27,243 bases of DNA from Methylobacter sp. (GTDB lineage Bacteria; Pseudomonadota; Gammaproteobacteria; Methylococcales; Methylomonadaceae): the NCBI GenBank assembly GCA_023229605.1, contig JALNYY010000046.1, positions 1 to 27,243 on the forward strand, in the 5' to 3' direction. How positions within the stretch are numbered: the first letter of the stretch is position 1; the number at the start of each line of letters is the position of its first letter. Both the position numbers and the translations under genes were made by a program. The notes under the pieces were generated by a model. The model was not told the DNA's origin, ran no database searches, and saw nothing but the letters and a program-made list of their open reading frames with translations. Positions 24,416 through 27,243 of the stretch are shown piece after piece.

Positions 24416-24979
24416 ATGAAGAAAATAATTTTATTTGTTTCAGTTTTGCTGTTCTTTTTTACCTCAATGGCCAACGCTCATGGTCCTGTGCGTCAAAAAG
24501 CCGAAGAGAAAATCACCATCAACGCACCTGCTGAAAAAGTTTGGGCCATTATTAAAAACTATGGCGATATGTCCTGGCATCCTGAAATTTTTAACACAAC
24601 CGTTAAGGGAGACAATACGAAAGGTGCGGTTCGTGTTTTGACTTTAAAAGACGGCGGAACGCTTACCGAAGAATTAAAAAAGTATGATGATGCGAAAATG
24701 TCTTATGCTTACAAAATCACTGAAATGAGTTCATCTAAAACCATTACTCATGCCGGTGCGGAAGAAAAAGTCCCTGCGTTGCCCGTCAATGACTACGCAG
24801 CAAGCATTGAAGTGGCCGATAAGGGCGGCAAGGCTGAGGTTATCTGGAAAGCCGGTTATTACCGCGCTTACATGAACAATAATCCGCCGGAAGAAATGAA
24901 CGAAGAAGCAGCTAATACAGCAGTGAAAGCCGTTTTGGAAACGGGGTTGATTAACCTGAAAAAACTGGCTGAGAAATAA
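24416..24979 (+). CDS. Periplasmic SRPBCC-family protein, MxaD-like
   Basis: 187 residues with a signal peptide (MKKIILFVSVLLFFFTSMANA, cut before HGPV). The mature protein has the START/SRPBCC shape: ITINAPAEKVWAIIKNYGDMSWHPEI, then GAVRVLTLKDGGTLTEEL, MSYAYKITE and a final amphipathic helix. In methylotrophs, secreted SRPBCC proteins of this kind (MxaD) influence methanol dehydrogenase and its cytochrome; assignment here relies on secretion, family and the following propeller gene, and a generic SRPBCC protein cannot be excluded. A strong GGAAGG ribosome binding site lies nine bases before the ATG. No mxaF, xoxF or cytochrome gene is in the window. Confidence 0.72.
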   Translation: MKKIILFVSVLLFFFTSMANAHGPVRQKAEEKITINAPAEKVWAIIKNYGDMSWHPEIFNTTVKGDNTKGAVRVLTLKDGGTLTEELKKYDDAKMSYAYKITEMSSSKTITHAGAEEKVPALPVNDYAASIEVADKGGKAEVIWKAGYYRAYMNNNPPEEMNEEAANTAVKAVLETGLINLKKLAEK

Positions 24980-25013
24980 GGTTTGACGAGTATTCTTTGT
25001 GAACGACAAGTTC

Positions 25014-25082
25014 GTAGGTTGGCTTAGCGTGAGCGTAATCCAACATTTGTGGCTTCGATGTGTTGGGTTGCGGCCAACCTAC
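25014..25082. repeat. 69-bp REP/MITE-like palindromic element
   Basis: Ends GTAGGTTGGC (25014-25023) and GCCAACCTAC (25073-25082) are exact complements. The interior has further symmetry (TAATCCAACA against TGTTGGGTTG). The wording is that of a widely scattered intergenic repeat. It overlaps the only open upstream reading frame of the beta-propeller gene. Confidence 0.8.
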
Positions 25083-26024
25083 AGGGCTGTAGCGATTTGC
25101 ATCGCTACAGCTTTTTTATCTACACCGCTTGCGGCTCAGCCTTTTGCCTACATCAGCAACCAGTTGGCCGATAGCGTGTCTGTTATCGATACAGCAAAGG
25201 GTATTGTCGTCGATACTATCGCTGTTCCCGGTAAACCGGCCGGCATAGCGGTTGCCCCTGACGGCAAGCTTTGTTACGTCAGTACGCCGGAGGCCAAAGG
25301 CTTTGCCGTTATCGATACAAAAAAGCGCGAAGTCATCGCCAAGGTTACTGTGAATGACGGTGCATTGGGCATTGCTGTTGGACCGGATGGCAAACGGATT
25401 TATGTGGCTGACTGGTATAAAAATACTGTGTCGGCTATTGATGCGGACAGTCTGCAGGTAATTAAAACGATTAGTGTCGGCGAATCGCCGTCCGGTTTGG
25501 TGGTCAGCCCCGATAATCGCTGGTTGTATGTCGCCAACCGGATCAGTGATTCAGTTTCCCAGATCGATTTGAATACATTGGCCGTTAAAAAAACCACACA
25601 GGTTGGAACACACCCTTTCGGACTCACCATTGATGCAAGAGGCGAACGCATCTATGTCGCCAACGTAAAAAGCGATGATGTAACTGTCGTCGAAACAGCG
25701 AGGATGAAACCCATCGCTACCGTAAAGGTCAATATGTTGCCTTATGCAACAGCGCTGGCGCTTAACGACAGCCGACTGTTGGTGACTAATCAGGATGACG
25801 GTTCGGTTTCCGTTATCGATACGGAAACCTTAAAGGAAATTGCCCTGATCACCGTGGGTACTAAACCCGAAGGCATCAGCACCCATCCTGACGACCGGCA
25901 TGTATACGTGGCCAACTGGTTTGATGGCAACGTTTCCGTGATCGATGCCAGAACCCTGAAAGTGATTGACACCATTAAAACCGGCGAAGGCAGTCGCGCA
26001 TTTGGGCAGTTTATGGGCAAATAA
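25068..26024 (+). CDS. Secreted YVTN/NHL-type beta-propeller protein (YncE-like)
   Basis: A seven-or-so-blade propeller built of ~40-residue YVTN repeats: SVSVIDTAKGIVVDTI, GFAVIDTKKREVIAKV, TVSAIDADSLQVIKTI, SVSQIDLNTLAVKKTT, DVTVVETARMKPIATV, SVSVIDTETLKEIALI and NVSVIDARTLKVIDTI, each preceded by a (Y/R)(I/L)YVAN strand. Such proteins accompany PQQ-dependent and methanol-oxidation loci. A plausible signal peptide, RAVAICIATAFLSTPLAA before QPFAYISN, would be read from TTG 25068 (318 residues). The frame is open back to a GTG at 24999, but that region is repeat DNA. No start has a ribosome binding site, so the 5' end is uncertain. A terminator-like hairpin lies within the signal-peptide codons. 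Confidence 0.75.
   Translation: MRPTYRAVAICIATAFLSTPLAAQPFAYISNQLADSVSVIDTAKGIVVDTIAVPGKPAGIAVAPDGKLCYVSTPEAKGFAVIDTKKREVIAKVTVNDGALGIAVGPDGKRIYVADWYKNTVSAIDADSLQVIKTISVGESPSGLVVSPDNRWLYVANRISDSVSQIDLNTLAVKKTTQVGTHPFGLTIDARGERIYVANVKSDDVTVVETARMKPIATVKVNMLPYATALALNDSRLLVTNQDDGSVSVIDTETLKEIALITVGTKPEGISTHPDDRHVYVANWFDGNVSVIDARTLKVIDTIKTGEGSRAFGQFMGK
25086..25117 (+). terminator. Strong intrinsic-terminator-like hairpin at the 5' end of the propeller gene
   Basis: GCTGTAGCGAT (25086-25096) pairs perfectly with ATCGCTACAGC (25101-25111) around a TTGC tetraloop, followed directly by six T residues (25112-25117). It would end the MxaD-like transcript, yet lies inside the apparent signal-peptide codons of the next gene. 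Confidence 0.75.
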
Positions 26025-26033
26025 TTTTTTGTA

Positions 26034-26059
26034 GGAGAGAGGCTAAAAAGGCCCTCTCC
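26034..26059. repeat. Hairpin repeat downstream of the propeller gene
   Basis: GGAGAG-A-GGC (26034-26043) pairs with GCC-CTCTCC (26051-26059), with one bulged A and loop TAAAAAG. The T-run lies before the stem and not after it, so this looks like a REP-type element more than a terminator. The rest of the gap to pabB (to 26130) shows nothing further. Confidence 0.5.
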
Positions 26060-26130
26060 CACAGCCGACTATTTGAACAATCAATCCCCCTCGCGCATTG
26101 CATCCCTCCCCAATCAGATTACCTTTTTAA

Positions 26131-27243
26131 ATGCCGTCACCGAATCAATTTATCGCGCCTCTTCCTTATTTTGCCGACAGTGCGGAGCTGTTTTCCGCGC
26201 ATGCAGACCAGGCTTGGGCTGTTTTCCTGGATAGCGGCTTTCCCTATAGCAACCAGGGGCGATACGATATTATTGCGGTCGAGCCGGTGTGTACCTTGGT
26301 CACGCACGGCGAGGTTACCGAGATTACCCGCAACGGCATGACCCTAAAATCGACAGAAGACCCGTTTGATTTGGTTAAGCAACAGCTTCGTTCATTCCCA
26401 AACTTTAAACTGGAAACAGGTCTTGAGGATTTGCCGTTCAATGGCGGAGCCATCGGCTATTTTTCCTATGACTTAGCCCGTCGACTGGAAGCGTTGCCGG
26501 CTATGGCTGAAGATACGGAACATATTGCCGAAATGGCGGTAGGGATTTACGAATGGGCTGTCATCGTCGATCACCACCAACAAAAAAGTTATCTGGTGGG
26601 GCAATGCGATCAGCAAAAACGGAAAGACTTAATCCGGCAGTTCAGCCACGCCAATCCGCCGGAAGCGCGGCACGGTCAGGGACAGCCCGTGATGAAACCG
26701 GTAAGCCGGGATTATCATGCGTTTAAAATAGTCGGCGAGATTAAGTCGAATATGGACAAAGACTTTTATGTTCGCGCCTTTGACCGGATTAAGCATTACC
26801 TTAAGGAGGGCGATTGTTATCAGGTAAATCTGGCTCAGCGGTTTGTCGCCGGTTGCGAGGGCGATCCGTGGACAGCCTATCAAACCCTGCGCAAATTAAA
26901 CGCCGCGCCTTTCAGTTGCTATCTTAACTTGCCCGAAGTACAGATTTTAAGCTCATCCCCGGAACGGTTTTTAAAACTTACCGATGGCGTGGTCGAGACC
27001 AAGCCTATTAAAGGAACGCGGCCAAGAAAACCCGATTATTCGGAAGATCAGCAGCAAATAAAAAACCTGGAAACCAGCAACAAAGACCGGGCTGAAAACC
27101 TGATGATCGTCGATTTGCTTAGAAATGACATCAGTAAAACCTGCAAGAGCGGTTCGGTTAAAGTGCCGAAATTATTCGATGTGGAAAGCTACGCCACGGT
27201 GCATCATCTGGTCAGTACCGTAACCGGCATGCTGGCGGAAAAT
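26131..27243 (+). CDS. pabB: Aminodeoxychorismate synthase component I, 3'-truncated by window edge
   Basis: Converts chorismate and ammonia (from PabA) to 4-amino-4-deoxychorismate in folate synthesis. 371 codons are visible from ATG 26131, and the frame is open at base 27243, so the C-terminal ~80-100 residues are missing. The N-terminal half has GGAIGYFSYDLARRLE. The chorismate-binding domain follows: KHYLKEGDCYQVNLAQRF, ILSSSPERFL, KPIKGTRPRKPD, NLMIVDLLRNDIS and DVESYATVHHLVSTVTG. The Lys in PIKGT distinguishes PabB from anthranilate synthase TrpE, which has Ala there, and is the residue proposed as nucleophile. No obvious ribosome binding site precedes the ATG. It is probably its own transcription unit. 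Confidence 0.94.
   Translation, partial: MPSPNQFIAPLPYFADSAELFSAHADQAWAVFLDSGFPYSNQGRYDIIAVEPVCTLVTHGEVTEITRNGMTLKSTEDPFDLVKQQLRSFPNFKLETGLEDLPFNGGAIGYFSYDLARRLEALPAMAEDTEHIAEMAVGIYEWAVIVDHHQQKSYLVGQCDQQKRKDLIRQFSHANPPEARHGQGQPVMKPVSRDYHAFKIVGEIKSNMDKDFYVRAFDRIKHYLKEGDCYQVNLAQRFVAGCEGDPWTAYQTLRKLNAAPFSCYLNLPEVQILSSSPERFLKLTDGVVETKPIKGTRPRKPDYSEDQQQIKNLETSNKDRAENLMIVDLLRNDISKTCKSGSVKVPKLFDVESYATVHHLVSTVTGMLAEN

Noticed and set aside
26131..27243. Anthranilate synthase component I (TrpE)
   Set aside because: The chorismate-binding motif reads PIKGT, with the Lys typical of PabB; TrpE has PIAGT.

Overview
The window looks like a chromosomal segment from a Gram-negative gammaproteobacterium, most likely an aerobic methanotroph or relative. 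The basis is an LptD/SurA outer-membrane assembly pair with the gammaproteobacterial AmgK-MurU genes divergent to it, an MxaD-like periplasmic SRPBCC protein followed by a YVTN beta-propeller of the kind seen with methanol/PQQ oxidation, a TIGR04073-type exosortase-associated protein, and a very large protein that I read as a probable PPi-type PEP carboxykinase. The organism is inferred from gene content only. No gene-free stretch exceeds 300 bases.

Layout. 1-5165 (+): 3' part of the tRNA methylthiotransferase mtaB, an ABC1/AarF-family kinase, a flavin-reductase-like protein, glycerol kinase glpK and a small membrane protein. 5201-5265: a perfect 27-bp inverted repeat. 5257-8329 (-): a visibly AT-richer three-gene operon of a ParB-like protein, a protein with PD-(D/E)XK-like features and a D12-class adenine methyltransferase. 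8471-8540: a REP-like remnant. 8545-12072 (-): the 1175-residue PEPCK-like protein. 12238-15984 (-): a DHH phosphoesterase, cysC, dodecin, murU and amgK; the last four genes form a tight operon transcribed in the order amgK-murU-dodecin-cysC. 16090-20753 (+): lptD, surA and a free-standing DbpA-type RNA-binding domain. 20849-21496 (-): a metallo-beta-lactamase-fold hydrolase. 21604-26024 (+): rnd, a TIGR04073 protein, an OmpA-like lipoprotein, the MxaD-like protein and the beta-propeller. 26131 to the end (+): pabB, cut by the window edge.

How the genes work together. LptD and SurA act in outer-membrane biogenesis; AmgK and MurU recycle the peptidoglycan sugar MurNAc toward UDP-MurNAc. The MxaD-like and propeller proteins are periplasmic and plausibly serve methanol oxidation. 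The best candidate for an undescribed system is the ParB/nuclease-like/Dam operon at 5257-8329, which resembles a restriction-modification or defence cassette inserted between housekeeping genes and bounded on both sides by palindromic repeats. A second theme is the number of small palindromic repeats, two of which have run into coding sequence: the amgK 3' end and the propeller 5' end.
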